A stretch of DNA of 64,000 bases from an uncultured Bacteroidales bacterium (GCA_903913285.1 CAIWKO010000035.1:41132-105131); one strand, 5' to 3'. Shown: positions 26,933 to 35,477, numbered from the stretch's first letter. A program made the numbers and translations. The notes: a model not told the origin generated them from the sequence alone.

Positions 26933-27631
26933 TCAGTTGACGTTAAAGGTGAAAAGCGGGTCCTCTATCTTCAGTTCATCATCATTATAAATCGGCATTA
27001 GCCTCCCGTTTTTGAACAGGTCGGTTACATCGGTGTTCTTTCCCAGCAAAATAGTGTTGATGCCAAGTTCGCGGGCGGGCGGCAGGTTCTGTTCCGAATC
27101 GTCTATAAACACGGTTTCTTGGGGTTTCAAATCGTTTTCATCGAGCACCAGTTCATAAAATTCGATGTCGGGTTTGCGTATCATCACTTTGTGCGACAGG
27201 TATACCTTATCGAACAACTGGCTGAGGTTCTTATACCCGTATCGTTTTTCCAGATCGGCGGTATACACCCTGTAATGTATCAGGTTGGTGTTGCTCAGCA
27301 AATATATTTTATAGTTTTTGCGCACTTGTTCCAGCAGCCGGATGTGGTTTTCGGGTATATCAATGATGATGGCGTTCCAGGCATCGATGATCTGTTGCGT
27401 GGTGATATGTTGGGGCAGGAGTTTTTTCAGGGTATTGCAAAATTCTTCGGGGGTGATCTGACCGGTATCCAGCAGGTCGAAAAGTTGCGATTGAGCCGTC
27501 TTGGAATATATTTCGTCAAAGTTTTCGGCGCCGAGTCCAATAAATGCATTGATACTACGCAGAAAATCAATATTAATGATCACACCTCCGAAATCGAAAA
27601 TGATATTTTTTATGGTGTTGTTGCTATGCAT
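26933..27631 (-). CDS. HAD-superfamily hydrolase (subfamily IA)
   Basis: The 232-residue protein has the HAD motifs in order: I IIFDFGGVI (the nucleophile Asp followed by Gly-Gly), II YLLSNTN, III the Lys in SHKVMIRKPD, and IV TVFIDDSEQNL. A helical cap lies between motifs I and II. It probably dephosphorylates a small phosphometabolite in the cytosol, as FMN or glucose-1-phosphate phosphatases of this group do; the substrate is unknown. It is transcribed away from the tRNA gene. Confidence 0.92.
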   Translation of the reverse strand: MHSNNTIKNIIFDFGGVIINIDFLRSINAFIGLGAENFDEIYSKTAQSQLFDLLDTGQITPEEFCNTLKKLLPQHITTQQIIDAWNAIIIDIPENHIRLLEQVRKNYKIYLLSNTNLIHYRVYTADLEKRYGYKNLSQLFDKVYLSHKVMIRKPDIEFYELVLDENDLKPQETVFIDDSEQNLPPARELGINTILLGKNTDVTDLFKNGRLMPIYNDDELKIEDPLFTFNVN

Positions 27632-27666
27632 GCAAAAATTTTTTTGGTAAAGTAACTACAAAGATG

Positions 27667-27674
27667 TAAATTTG
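27667..27674 (+). promoter_or_regulatory. -7 promoter motif TAAATTTG for the tRNA gene
   Basis: A TAnnTTTG match 38 bp upstream of the tRNA. It overlaps the upstream region of the divergent HAD gene. Confidence 0.5.
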
Positions 27675-27712
27675 CATGCTTTTTTAGAAAAAATTTTTCA
27701 ACAAAAGCAACA

Positions 27713-27789
27713 GGTCCTATAGCTCAGTTGGTTAGAGCACTTGACTCATAATCAAGTGGTCCCAGGTTCAAGTCCTGGTGGGACCACCA
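27713..27789 (+). tRNA. tRNA with CAU anticodon (Ile2 favoured over elongator Met)
   Basis: A complete 77-nt cloverleaf. The acceptor arm is GGTCCTA with TGGGACC, there is a D arm with GGTTAG, the anticodon stem CTTGA/TCAAG holds the loop CTCATAA, the T loop is TTCAAGT, and CCA is encoded. CAU can read Met, or Ile(AUA) after lysidine modification. The acceptor pairs C4-G69 and C5-G68 are those reported to direct TilS to tRNA-Ile2 in E. coli, which favours Ile2 without proving it in this phylum. Confidence 0.95.
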
Positions 27790-27790
27790 A

Positions 27791-27826
27791 AAAAGCCTCC
27801 GAAACAATTTGTTTCAGGAGGCTTTT
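27791..27826. terminator. Strong hairpin terminator after the tRNA
   Basis: AAAAGCCTCCGAAAC pairs with GTTTC(A)GGAGGCTTTT around an AATTT loop, with a single bulged A. It lies between the tRNA and the convergent 208-aa gene and has T runs for both directions. Confidence 0.85.
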
Positions 27827-27858
27827 CATCTACAGCACGGCGACGATCCCTGTATTTT

Positions 27859-28485
27859 TTACGGTACGATGATGTGTTCGGCAGTGAGCCATGGTGTTAG
27901 TCCGTCCTTGGTAATTCCGCACACCCTGATCCATACTTTCGTTTGCGAATCCAGGTCGGTGATGGTGATGCGCGTGCGGGTGGTGCCCGAACCGAATATC
28001 CAGTCTTTTTCCAATGTGGTTTCGGTTTCGCCCACATAATACATCCAGATGTAAGACTTTGCTTTTACCATAACTTTACAAAAAGCCAGCACTTCACCCG
28101 GGCGTGGGCCGGCTTTCAGCCAGAAATCACGACGCAGTGGAGGAGCAGCTTCTTCGGCAGTTAAAGGGTAAGCAGATGTAAGCATGATGGCTTCGTCCCA
28201 GTCGGCTGTTAAGGCGATGTATAAACCGAGGTTCACGATATCCTTTTCAAGATTGGTTCTTGCATCATGCATTTCTTTGGTTTCCAGCACACCTCCTGTT
28301 CTGGCAGCAATTTCCTTTTTAGCCAGATCATCCACTTTTGTGGTTAATGATGCCAGTGATGGCGTTGGGGTGGTGAAATTTGCATTGCCCGTCATGTTTT
28401 TAATTATTGTGCGAACAATGTCGATGAACAATAAAGTCGGTAACGATTTAAAGTTTCTGATTGGTTTTCTGTTTCTTTTTGCCAT
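27859..28485 (-). CDS. Unknown protein with fibronectin type III-like C-terminal module
   Basis: The 208-residue product starts with a very basic stretch (MAKRNRKPIRNFKSLPT), then a helical region about 30-120 (SLASLTTKVDDLAKKEIAARTGG and a LEKDIVNLGLYIAL helix). The last 85 residues look like an FnIII or Ig-like beta-sandwich (GEVLAFCKVMVKAKSYIWMYYVGE...RTRITITDLDSQTKVWIRVCGITKDG). There is no signal peptide. I do not recognise a function. A TACCTTTG promoter motif lies 28 bp upstream, so it is probably a single-gene unit ending at the shared terminator. Confidence 0.75.
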   Translation of the reverse strand: MAKRNRKPIRNFKSLPTLLFIDIVRTIIKNMTGNANFTTPTPSLASLTTKVDDLAKKEIAARTGGVLETKEMHDARTNLEKDIVNLGLYIALTADWDEAIMLTSAYPLTAEEAAPPLRRDFWLKAGPRPGEVLAFCKVMVKAKSYIWMYYVGETETTLEKDWIFGSGTTRTRITITDLDSQTKVWIRVCGITKDGLTPWLTAEHIIVP

Positions 28486-28512
28486 GGCTTTATATTTTTA
28501 AAGTTTACCATA

Positions 28513-28520
28513 CAAAGGTA
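28513..28520 (-). promoter_or_regulatory. -7 promoter motif TACCTTTG (minus strand)
   Basis: A TAnnTTTG match 27 bp before the ATG at 28485. Confidence 0.6.
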
Positions 28521-28762
28521 CGATGGAAACACCCCTGAAACCAAATGTTTGGGGCCGTCCGGTATGCTATCTTCCGGCTATCTTCCGAAAAATGCTATTC
28601 AAGGCTTTATCAAATGCGACTTTCTAAAAACAAAATACTTACAAGAAAATTGAGGCCTCATAAGTCAAAAACTACCAAAAAGCGATTGAAAAAGAAATTT
28701 TAGAGTTTGTTTGCTGCCAAAAAAAGTAAAAACAGAAGAAAAAAGCATCTTATTTAAGCCTT

Positions 28763-29650
28763 TCAGGCCACACAATATTTGGTTTGCAGGGCGCTTATTT
28801 TGCGAAGCACCGCTATGGAGTTCTTTGTATCATGGTGCGATTCGTGGTTCAGTTTCGAATATTCCTTTCTGTTGGGAAGCTTATCGTGAGGCGGAGCCTG
28901 CAAGTGCGTTTGCAGATGATGGTACAAACCGCGGCTGTTTTGGCATTTTATGCGTTTGCTTTGATGCAGCTTGCGGAATATCTCCAGAAAAGCACACAGA
29001 TGTTCGGCAGGGATGGTAATTTTATAATCGTTGGGGATGTTCTTGAACAGCTTGGCAATATTATTTCCGGTTCTCAGCCCTTCGAAGGTATCGGTCAGGT
29101 CGATGATGAAGGTTTGAAGCGAGATGCGCTTTTCTTTATCGCCCGGCCATATCTGCCACACGAAATAGGTGTTCCCGTCGTTTGGGTTTGCATACGCATG
29201 GGGAGGTACTTTTATGCTTTTCGGCAGTGCATTCACCTCTATATCGCCCAAAAAATAATAGTAGGCGAACTCTTTCCATAAAAGTTTCACGGGTTCGGCC
29301 TGCAAATTGCCTTTCAGTATATCGCTATACACCGCTTTTTCGAGCTGCGAATAGCGAACGGCTTCCGATATCAGGCACGAAATAAAATGAAGCAGGCTTC
29401 CGGCATCTTCTTCGCGCTGTGCATCGGTTTTAACATCCTGCATAAACAGGGCTGCCGCCACGCTGTAGTTTTGAACCAACTTATCGAAAAGCTGCTGAAG
29501 GTTTTGTTTGTTATTGTGTTTTGCCTGCTCGTAAAAGCGGTTGGTGGCAGTTTCAAGCGCAGTAAAAAGCTGATGTTTGTGCAAAAGTTGAACAATGTCC
29601 CTGTTGCGACCGATAGCCTTATATTTTTTTATAAGCTGGGCAAAGTTCAT
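28763..29650 (-). CDS. Unknown 295-aa protein downstream of 21-bp array 3
   Basis: The product is mostly helical at the N terminus (MNFAQLIKKYKAIGRNRDIVQLLHKHQ) and has a middle domain with mixed motifs (FVWQIWPGDKEKRISLQTFIIDLTDTFEGLR). The final 65 residues are His- and Lys-rich and look poorly ordered. There is no signal peptide, membrane segment or catalytic motif that I can name. The ATG lies 12 nt after the stop of the repeat-encoded ORF of array 3, the same arrangement seen at 2744-2756. Function is unknown. Confidence 0.65.
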   Translation of the reverse strand: MNFAQLIKKYKAIGRNRDIVQLLHKHQLFTALETATNRFYEQAKHNNKQNLQQLFDKLVQNYSVAAALFMQDVKTDAQREEDAGSLLHFISCLISEAVRYSQLEKAVYSDILKGNLQAEPVKLLWKEFAYYYFLGDIEVNALPKSIKVPPHAYANPNDGNTYFVWQIWPGDKEKRISLQTFIIDLTDTFEGLRTGNNIAKLFKNIPNDYKITIPAEHLCAFLEIFRKLHQSKRIKCQNSRGLYHHLQTHLQAPPHDKLPNRKEYSKLNHESHHDTKNSIAVLRKISALQTKYCVA

Positions 29651-29737
29651 GTTCTTCTGGTTTTAACTCATATTCTTATAACGTAGATTCTTTATTAATA
29701 TTGGGTAGCTCTGATAAATATTATTTTTTACACTTAC

Positions 29738-29912
29738 AATATTGAAACGTAACAAACCAATATCGAAACGTAACAAACCGATATCGAAACGTATTAAACC
29801 AATATCGAAATGTATTAAACCAATATTGAAACGTAACAAACCAATATTGAAATATATTAAACCAATATTGAAATGTAACAAACCAATATTGAAACGAACA
29901 AAAACGAGATTT
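29738..29912. repeat. 21-bp tandem array 3 (8 units)
   Basis: Units with GAAACGTAACAAACCAATAT plus one base recur at 29744, 29765, 29786 and every 21 bp to 29891, with substitutions such as ATC for ATT and TATTAAA for TAACAAA, and no indels. On the minus strand it keeps a 72-residue ORF open (29663-29881; LLRFDIG/LIHFDIG heptads and a unique 24-residue tail) whose stop is 12 nt before the 295-aa gene. Confidence 0.93.
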
Positions 29913-30000
29913 CAAACTGCGAAACTCTGTTTAACTACTTGATTATAGTTATGTTTATGTTGAGGTTTTTGAAGGGGGAGGAGTGATTTAATTAAAATAA

Positions 30001-30031
30001 AGGAGAAATAATGTTTGGAAAGGGGAAATTT
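30001..30031. repeat. Left arm of an imperfect inverted repeat flanking the accessory module
   Basis: Reads 24 of 31 bases the same as the reverse complement of 33251-33281, counted by eye. The sequence is purine-rich, so chance similarity is possible. Confidence 0.3.
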
Positions 30032-30032
30032 G

Positions 30033-30040
30033 TATATTTG
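30033..30040 (+). promoter_or_regulatory. -7 promoter motif TATATTTG
   Basis: A TAnnTTTG match 26 bp before the ATG at 30067, likely the promoter of the two-gene module. Confidence 0.55.
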
Positions 30041-30066
30041 GAGATATATTTATTTATATTTTCCAA

Positions 30067-32055
30067 ATGGAAGATAATGATATCATACTAGAAGAATTAG
30101 CTATAAGTGAAAACTTTACAGTAAGATCTTTAAATGTGTGTAGATGTAATGGATTAACATCATTATTCAAGATTTTGCATTATTACATTGAACATGAAAA
30201 CTTTCTAAAAATAACAAATTGCGGACCTAGGTCAAACATTGAATTAACAAATTTGTGTAAAAAATATTCCCATTATTTTACTACAAATCTTATACAGGGA
30301 GAAAATGAAATTGAATTTGGTTCATTTAGAAAAGAATCAGTTTTAAGCAAAATAAATTCACTATCTCCAATTCAAAAAGCAGCTTTAGATAGGCAATTAG
30401 AATATTTAGTATCTAAATTAAATATCAGGTTAATTAATGGTCTTAAATTAATCTCTGAATTACTTGAACCAAATGAAATATTCGGTACAATTTTTTCGGA
30501 AAAATTCAGAATTAACGATTTGAAAAGAATTGGTGCTAAGAGCATCTTGAATTTTAAAAAATTTAAATTAAATATTTCTGAATTTATTTCACTCATACAA
30601 AATACTAGTCAAAACGATTTGAATAAAATCTATTCAAAACTAATAATTAAGAATACATTTATAAAGATATACGGTGATTTAGAACAACAATTGAATGATG
30701 TTTTCGATGAAAAAGGAAATTTAAAATTGTTTCTACTTTTAAAATTATTGATTGAATCGAGTCAAATGTTTTCAAAAGTTGATATTTTATTTTTCCATGA
30801 TATGTTTTCGTTTGAAAACAATAAACATAAAACTTTAGAAGCTATTGCAAAAGAAGTCAACTTAACTAGAGAACGAGTAAGGCAAAAAAAAATAATTTTT
30901 GAAAAAAGTATAAGAAAAAAATTTTGGTTTATTTCAAATTTTGTTATTCGAGATCTAACAGATTATGGTCAAGACTATTCTATTGATTGTATTGTGATAG
31001 ATAATGATTTTAGTAAAAAAATAAATAATATTGATGTCGTTAATTTTAACTCAAAGTTTTACAGTTTAATATTTGGAATCATACTTAACAAAACGCATAC
31101 AACTCTTGGTGATGAAGAAATTATATTTGGGAAAAGAAAATTTAATCATTATTATTTAATAAATTCAGCTCATTTTAAGCACTTTAGATTTGAGAATTTT
31201 TTAAAAAATTTATATTTGAAAATAAAAGAAAGATATTGTGAACCAATTTCATTAAATTTTAAAGTATATTTATCTGAATACATTCAGAATTCGGGATTGA
31301 TGTTTTTTTATGATATTTATTTAACCTGTGAAAAAATAATTTTTTATGAATTTGATTTAATTGTTAATTCTCATGGTAAGCTTATTTTTGAGCAAAATAC
31401 TAAGAAGAGAATTCATTATTATGCAATTGAAATATTAGAAGAAAATAAAACTGTGATGCATTTAAAAGACATTTGTGCAGCAATTAATTTGAAATATCCC
31501 GAACTTAAAATAACTGAACAAACTCTTAGATCATCCATTCAAAGAGAAAAAGAAAATTTTATCTATTTTGGAAGAAGCAGCACCTATGGCCTTCGTATTT
31601 GGGAAAATGGAACTGAAAATATAAAGGGCGGTACTATCAGAAAACTTGTTGAAGAATTTTTAAATAAAGAAAATTTCCCTAAACATATTTCAGAAATAAT
31701 GGATTATGTTAACTTATACAGACCCAAGACTAACGAGAAAAACATAATAACTAATATTAAAGCCGACACTATGGGGAAATTTTGTTTCTATGATGGTGAA
31801 TTTGTTGGTTTGCATGAAAAAAAATATGAAATAGAAATTTCTGAATTTGTAAGTATTAAAGGGAGCAATTTTAGAAATAAAGTTTTAATGAAAATGGTTG
31901 GCTGGGATATTAACAAAGTCATCAAATACTTTGTTTCAAAATATGGCTATAAAGAAGTGCAAGTTCATCAACTCATTCAAAACAAAATTGAAAAAGGGCA
32001 ATTATTAATTTCCAGTAAAAACAAATTATTAATGGGCGTAAATTTTGAAAAATAA
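30067..32055 (+). CDS. Transcription-apparatus-like protein: RpoA-CTD-like, sigma region 4-like and winged-helix modules
   Basis: The 662-residue product is very rich in Lys, Asn, Ile and Phe, and its DNA is clearly more A/T-rich than the flanks. Residues about 8-65 (NFTVRSLNVCRCNGLTSL...LKITNCGPRSNIELTNLCK) resemble the C-terminal domain of RNA polymerase alpha, with a weaker second copy at about 140-180. Residues about 250-285, with TLEAIAKEVNLTRERVRQ at 256-273, match sigma-70 region 4. Residues about 447-515 and 518-590 look like two HARE/winged-helix modules (VMHLKDICAAINLKYPELK, HISEIMDYVNLYRP). It has no catalytic motif. It probably binds DNA or polymerase and may regulate or sense for the HEPN-like gene 68 bp downstream. 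Family names are from pattern recognition, not searches. Confidence 0.75.
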   Translation: MEDNDIILEELAISENFTVRSLNVCRCNGLTSLFKILHYYIEHENFLKITNCGPRSNIELTNLCKKYSHYFTTNLIQGENEIEFGSFRKESVLSKINSLSPIQKAALDRQLEYLVSKLNIRLINGLKLISELLEPNEIFGTIFSEKFRINDLKRIGAKSILNFKKFKLNISEFISLIQNTSQNDLNKIYSKLIIKNTFIKIYGDLEQQLNDVFDEKGNLKLFLLLKLLIESSQMFSKVDILFFHDMFSFENNKHKTLEAIAKEVNLTRERVRQKKIIFEKSIRKKFWFISNFVIRDLTDYGQDYSIDCIVIDNDFSKKINNIDVVNFNSKFYSLIFGIILNKTHTTLGDEEIIFGKRKFNHYYLINSAHFKHFRFENFLKNLYLKIKERYCEPISLNFKVYLSEYIQNSGLMFFYDIYLTCEKIIFYEFDLIVNSHGKLIFEQNTKKRIHYYAIEILEENKTVMHLKDICAAINLKYPELKITEQTLRSSIQREKENFIYFGRSSTYGLRIWENGTENIKGGTIRKLVEEFLNKENFPKHISEIMDYVNLYRPKTNEKNIITNIKADTMGKFCFYDGEFVGLHEKKYEIEISEFVSIKGSNFRNKVLMKMVGWDINKVIKYFVSKYGYKEVQVHQLIQNKIEKGQLLISSKNKLLMGVNFEK

Positions 32056-32123
32056 GCAGTTGAGTATATTAAGATTGGATTGGAAAATATTGGAGGTTCA
32101 GTTACACTTAAACTAATTTAATA

Positions 32124-33179
32124 ATGTCTAGAGGTTTACCATATAATGTAAAACAATGCCTTGAAAAATCGAGAGATTGTGCATTACTTGCAATCGAAAC
32201 GTACAATAAACCTGCAATTAAATTTCGTACTGGCGGTTATGTTGTTTTAATGACTATTTCTTGGACTTCTCTTTTTCATTCAATATTTTATAGAGATAAA
32301 ATCAAACCATTTAGAAGAAAAAAAGGAAGTCTACGGTTTGAAACTAAAGAAGGTGATTATTGTTATTGGTCATTAGATGAATGTTTACAAGAATATTTTG
32401 GTATTGACACACAAAATCCAATCAGAAAGAACTTAGAGTTTTTTATTCCATTGAGAAATAAAATTGAGCATAAATCATTACCACAAATTGATCCTGATTT
32501 GTTTGCAGAATGTCAAGCTATGCTTTTGAATTATGATAAAATACTAGAAAAGGAATTTGGACTTGATTATTGCATTCGAGAAAGTCTATCATTTTCATTA
32601 CAACTTTTCCCTTCTTCAGAAAACCTTGCCGCATCAATAAAATCAAATCCAGATGCAAAGAAGGTTAAAGCCTTTATAGAAAAATACCGTTCAGCATTAA
32701 CAACAGATATTTTAGAAAGCGGCCAATATTCCTTTAAAGCGTTTCTATTACAAGTTGCAAATCATAAATCTGCAGATGCATTACCTATTCAATTTGTACG
32801 TTATGATGATTTAACAGATGAAGAAAAAAGAAATGTTGGCAGAATTGCAGCATTAGTCAAGTATAAAGAACGACCTGTTTCAGGAAAAGATTTATTAATG
32901 CCAAAGAAAGTAGTTGAGATTGTTCAACGTGCTTTAGGTAATCCCAAAATCACTAAAAATGGCAAATCTAAAAATAAATTTAATTCTGATACCCACATTA
33001 GGTGTTGGAAAAAATTTGCTGTTCGTCCTTTTAATGGGAATATTAATCCTTCTAATACGGATACTAAATATTGCATATATGACGAACCTTCTGGCCAATA
33101 TAGGTACACTAAAAATTGGGCTGAGTTTTTAATTGATAAAATGAAAGATGATGATGAATATAAGGCATTATATTATTAG
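32124..33179 (+). CDS. DUF3644 HEPN-like protein, putative RNase
   Basis: The 351-residue protein opens with the DUF3644 pattern (CLEKSRDCALLAIETYNKPAIKFRTGGYVVLMTISWTSLFHSIFYR). It carries LRNKIEH with Arg111 and His116, fitting the HEPN RX4-6H motif that forms the active site of many defence and toxin RNases. A C-terminal region of about 150 residues (VNGRI-like VGRIAALVKYKERPVSGKDLLMPKKVVEIVQRAL and CYW-like WKKFAVRPF) may recognise a target. It lies 68 bp after the transcription-like gene, on the same strand, and shares its A/T-rich composition. An abortive-infection or RNA-cleaving role is inferred, not shown. Confidence 0.82.
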   Translation: MSRGLPYNVKQCLEKSRDCALLAIETYNKPAIKFRTGGYVVLMTISWTSLFHSIFYRDKIKPFRRKKGSLRFETKEGDYCYWSLDECLQEYFGIDTQNPIRKNLEFFIPLRNKIEHKSLPQIDPDLFAECQAMLLNYDKILEKEFGLDYCIRESLSFSLQLFPSSENLAASIKSNPDAKKVKAFIEKYRSALTTDILESGQYSFKAFLLQVANHKSADALPIQFVRYDDLTDEEKRNVGRIAALVKYKERPVSGKDLLMPKKVVEIVQRALGNPKITKNGKSKNKFNSDTHIRCWKKFAVRPFNGNINPSNTDTKYCIYDEPSGQYRYTKNWAEFLIDKMKDDDEYKALYY

Positions 33180-33250
33180 CTACCTTCTAATATCCAATTT
33201 TTTGTTTTCAATTTACTTTATATTTTCAAAATTCATTTTTCTCACTAGTA

Positions 33251-33281
33251 AAGATTCCCTTTTCCAACCATTTATTTTCCT
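33251..33281. repeat. Right arm of an imperfect inverted repeat flanking the accessory module
   Basis: The reverse complement matches 30001-30031 at 24 of 31 positions. It ends at the promoter motif of the TPR gene. Could be chance. Confidence 0.3.
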
Positions 33282-33288
33282 ACCTTTG
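33281..33288 (+). promoter_or_regulatory. -7 promoter motif TACCTTTG
   Basis: A TAnnTTTG match 28 bp before the ATG at 33317. Confidence 0.6.
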
Positions 33289-33316
33289 AATATAATTACA
33301 ATAAAAATAATAAGCC

Positions 33317-34159
33317 ATGTCAGGAATTGACTATTTTATTTCAGAGGCTGAAACATTTTTAAATGATCGTAAGCCAAAACAAGCGCTGGAATGGGCACTT
33401 AAAGCGCTTAACATTGATGCAGCTTCGCCCGAAGCAAACATGCTGGCAGGTATTGCCTGTTACCGGCTACGAAATAAAAAACATGCCCTGAAGTATTTCG
33501 AAAAATGTTTGCCAAAGGTGAAAACATTGCCTGAATGGATGAACATGTATGCAGTTGCACTTTCGTATAATAACAGAAATTCGGATGCTCTTGAGGTATT
33601 TAAAGAGATAGTTACAAATTTCCTCGATTTTACAGAAATATATTTCAATTACGGACATTGCCTGATGATGGAAGAAAAATGGGCGGAAGCCATCCTTGAA
33701 TATGATAAAGCGGAAGCATGCGGATATGCCGGAGGAGAATTATATTTCGACAGAGGAGCATGCAAATTTAATTTACAAGAGTTTGCAACGGCTGAAATAG
33801 ACCTTCTGAAAGCTTGTGAACTAAAACCTGATCACGTGCAGGCTGTTTTTGCATTAGGAGAAATAAAAATGAAAAAAGGATTATGGGAAAAAGCCGTTGA
33901 ATATTTTTCACAGGTGTTATTCTTCGACCCAAGTCATCATAAAGCCTTAACACAACGATTGATGGCCCGTATACAAATAAAAGATAAAAACGGACTAATA
34001 GTAAACCGTGAGGGAGCCCAAGCCGATGCCGATAAAATTATTGAATTTGAAATTCCTTTCATGAGCGCACAAAGCAAAGAAGGCAAAAAACTGGAAATTA
34101 TGAAACTTGAAATCGGCGAACAAGGTCAGGTGAATATTGGAGTAAGGCCTGTAGAATAA
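33317..34159 (+). CDS. Tetratricopeptide repeat protein, first of a duplicated pair
   Basis: The 280-residue protein has about five TPR units: residues 5-37 (AETFLNDRKPKQALEWALKALNID), 40-70 (NMLAGIACYRLRNKKHALKYFEKCL), 108-138 (FNYGHCLMMEEKWAEAILEYDKA), 143-175 (DRGACKFNLQEFATAEIDLLKACELKPD) and 178-210. A conserved tail has QRLMARIQIKDKNGLIVNREGAQADADKI. There is no signal peptide, so it is cytosolic and probably a protein-protein scaffold. The next gene is a clear paralogue of the same length. Confidence 0.88.
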   Translation: MSGIDYFISEAETFLNDRKPKQALEWALKALNIDAASPEANMLAGIACYRLRNKKHALKYFEKCLPKVKTLPEWMNMYAVALSYNNRNSDALEVFKEIVTNFLDFTEIYFNYGHCLMMEEKWAEAILEYDKAEACGYAGGELYFDRGACKFNLQEFATAEIDLLKACELKPDHVQAVFALGEIKMKKGLWEKAVEYFSQVLFFDPSHHKALTQRLMARIQIKDKNGLIVNREGAQADADKIIEFEIPFMSAQSKEGKKLEIMKLEIGEQGQVNIGVRPVE

Positions 34160-34264
34160 TTTAGTACCAAAAGAAAAACTTCTCTCCTAAATGTTCGAAC
34201 AAAAAATTTAGTTCTCTGTATTTTTTTTTCGTAACTTTATCCCTCAATTTTAAACCTGAATGCT

Positions 34265-35107
34265 ATGAAAGAATTAGATTTTTTTCTGGCCGAATCATCA
34301 AGCTTTTACGACGATAAAAAATATAAGCAGGGTCTTGAGTTTGCTTTAAAGGCGCTCGAAATTGATTCAACTTCGCTGGTAGGCCACCTGCTTTCTGCCT
34401 TAAACTATTTTGAGTTAAAAAAAATGAAAGAGGCCCTGCATCATTTTGAACTGGCAAAGCACGAAGCAAAATCTTCGCCACAGGCGATGTCCAGCTATGC
34501 TGTTACTTTGTCGGAGAATCAAAGAGGTCAGGATGCTTTGAACATGTTTAAAGAGATCACGGAGCTTTATCCCGATTATACGCCGGTCAGTTATAATTAT
34601 GGCCGCTGTTTGATGCTGAATAAAAAACATGCCGAAGCGATTCCCTGGCTCGATAAGGCAGAAACTGAGAGTAACATGCCGTATGGGGTGTTGCACGACC
34701 GGGGCACTTGCTGGTATTTTTTGAACGAATATGATAAAGCAGAAAAAGACCTTCAGAAACTCATAGATATAAAACCCGATTATACTCATGCCTCGCTCTT
34801 ATTGGCCCATATAAGTATGAAAAAAGGGCTGTGGGATAAAGCCATCGAACACACTTCACGCCTCTTGTATTTCAAACCCGAACATGCAGATGCGTTGAAG
34901 TTACGATTTCAAAGCCGTTTGCAACAAAAAGACAAGAACGGAAATATTTTTAACCGAAAAGGAGCCCAGGAAGATGCCGACAGGATGATGGCGCTGAATA
35001 TTTCTTTTGTGCATGTTAAAACCACCGACAATAAAAAATATAAAATTGTTAAAGTAAACATTGGCCCAAAAGGCGAAGTAAATGTTATGGTAGATCCGAT
35101 CAAATAA
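34265..35107 (+). CDS. Tetratricopeptide repeat protein, second of a duplicated pair
   Basis: This product has 280 residues, exactly as long as its upstream neighbour and alignable throughout, for example FFLAESSSFYDDKKYKQGLE with YFISEAETFLNDRKPKQALE, and KDKNGNIFNRKGAQEDADRM with KDKNGLIVNREGAQADADKI. It has the same TPR layout and tail. It is preceded by a leader AAACCTGAATGCTATG shared with the next gene at 35168. Cytosolic scaffold role inferred; partners unknown. Confidence 0.88.
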   Translation: MKELDFFLAESSSFYDDKKYKQGLEFALKALEIDSTSLVGHLLSALNYFELKKMKEALHHFELAKHEAKSSPQAMSSYAVTLSENQRGQDALNMFKEITELYPDYTPVSYNYGRCLMLNKKHAEAIPWLDKAETESNMPYGVLHDRGTCWYFLNEYDKAEKDLQKLIDIKPDYTHASLLLAHISMKKGLWDKAIEHTSRLLYFKPEHADALKLRFQSRLQQKDKNGNIFNRKGAQEDADRMMALNISFVHVKTTDNKKYKIVKVNIGPKGEVNVMVDPIK

Positions 35108-35167
35108 AACCGGTGTTGCAATAATATATTTCATGACTTTTATTAATTAATTTAAAACCTGAATGCT

Positions 35168-35431
35168 ATGGCACACGATCTAACCGATGATGAAATCGAC
35201 CAGATTTGCAGTTTTCTTCGGGTTATTGACCTGATGAAAAAGCACGAAGCCGAGGTAAATTCTTTACCCGAACTAAAAGAAAATGTTGAAAAAATGAGTG
35301 CATTGGTCAAAGAAATGATGAACCAGCTCACCGAAGAACAACAGGACGAAATATTGGAGATACACAAACTACAGGCCGAAGCCGTTGCCAAAGAAGTGGA
35401 GCGTAAATTGAAACGAAAGAAAAAGAAGTAA
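35168..35431 (+). CDS. Small acidic/basic coiled-coil protein
   Basis: The 87-residue product is entirely helical and charged, with a long coiled coil (LMKKHEAEVNSLPELKENVEKMSALVKEMM, then LTEEQQDEILEIHKLQAEAV) and a Lys/Arg tail (ERKLKRKKKK). The start is supported by the AAACCTGAATGCTATG leader also seen at 34252-34267. It may be co-transcribed with the TPR genes and could be a partner of them, which is speculative. No known family is recognised. Confidence 0.7.
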   Translation: MAHDLTDDEIDQICSFLRVIDLMKKHEAEVNSLPELKENVEKMSALVKEMMNQLTEEQQDEILEIHKLQAEAVAKEVERKLKRKKKK

Positions 35432-35477
35432 AATGAAATAGTATTTTAAAACATAATGAACTAAAAAAGGAGCAAAA

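Noticed and set aside
27713..27789. tRNA as an attachment site for the accessory region
   Set aside because: No integrase gene and no repeat of the tRNA 3' end were noticed in the following 8 kb.
29721..29942. Small ORFs on both strands in array 3 as separate genes
   Set aside because: They are open by repeat periodicity alone; only the minus-strand frame ending at 29663 shows the same position relative to the next gene as array 1.
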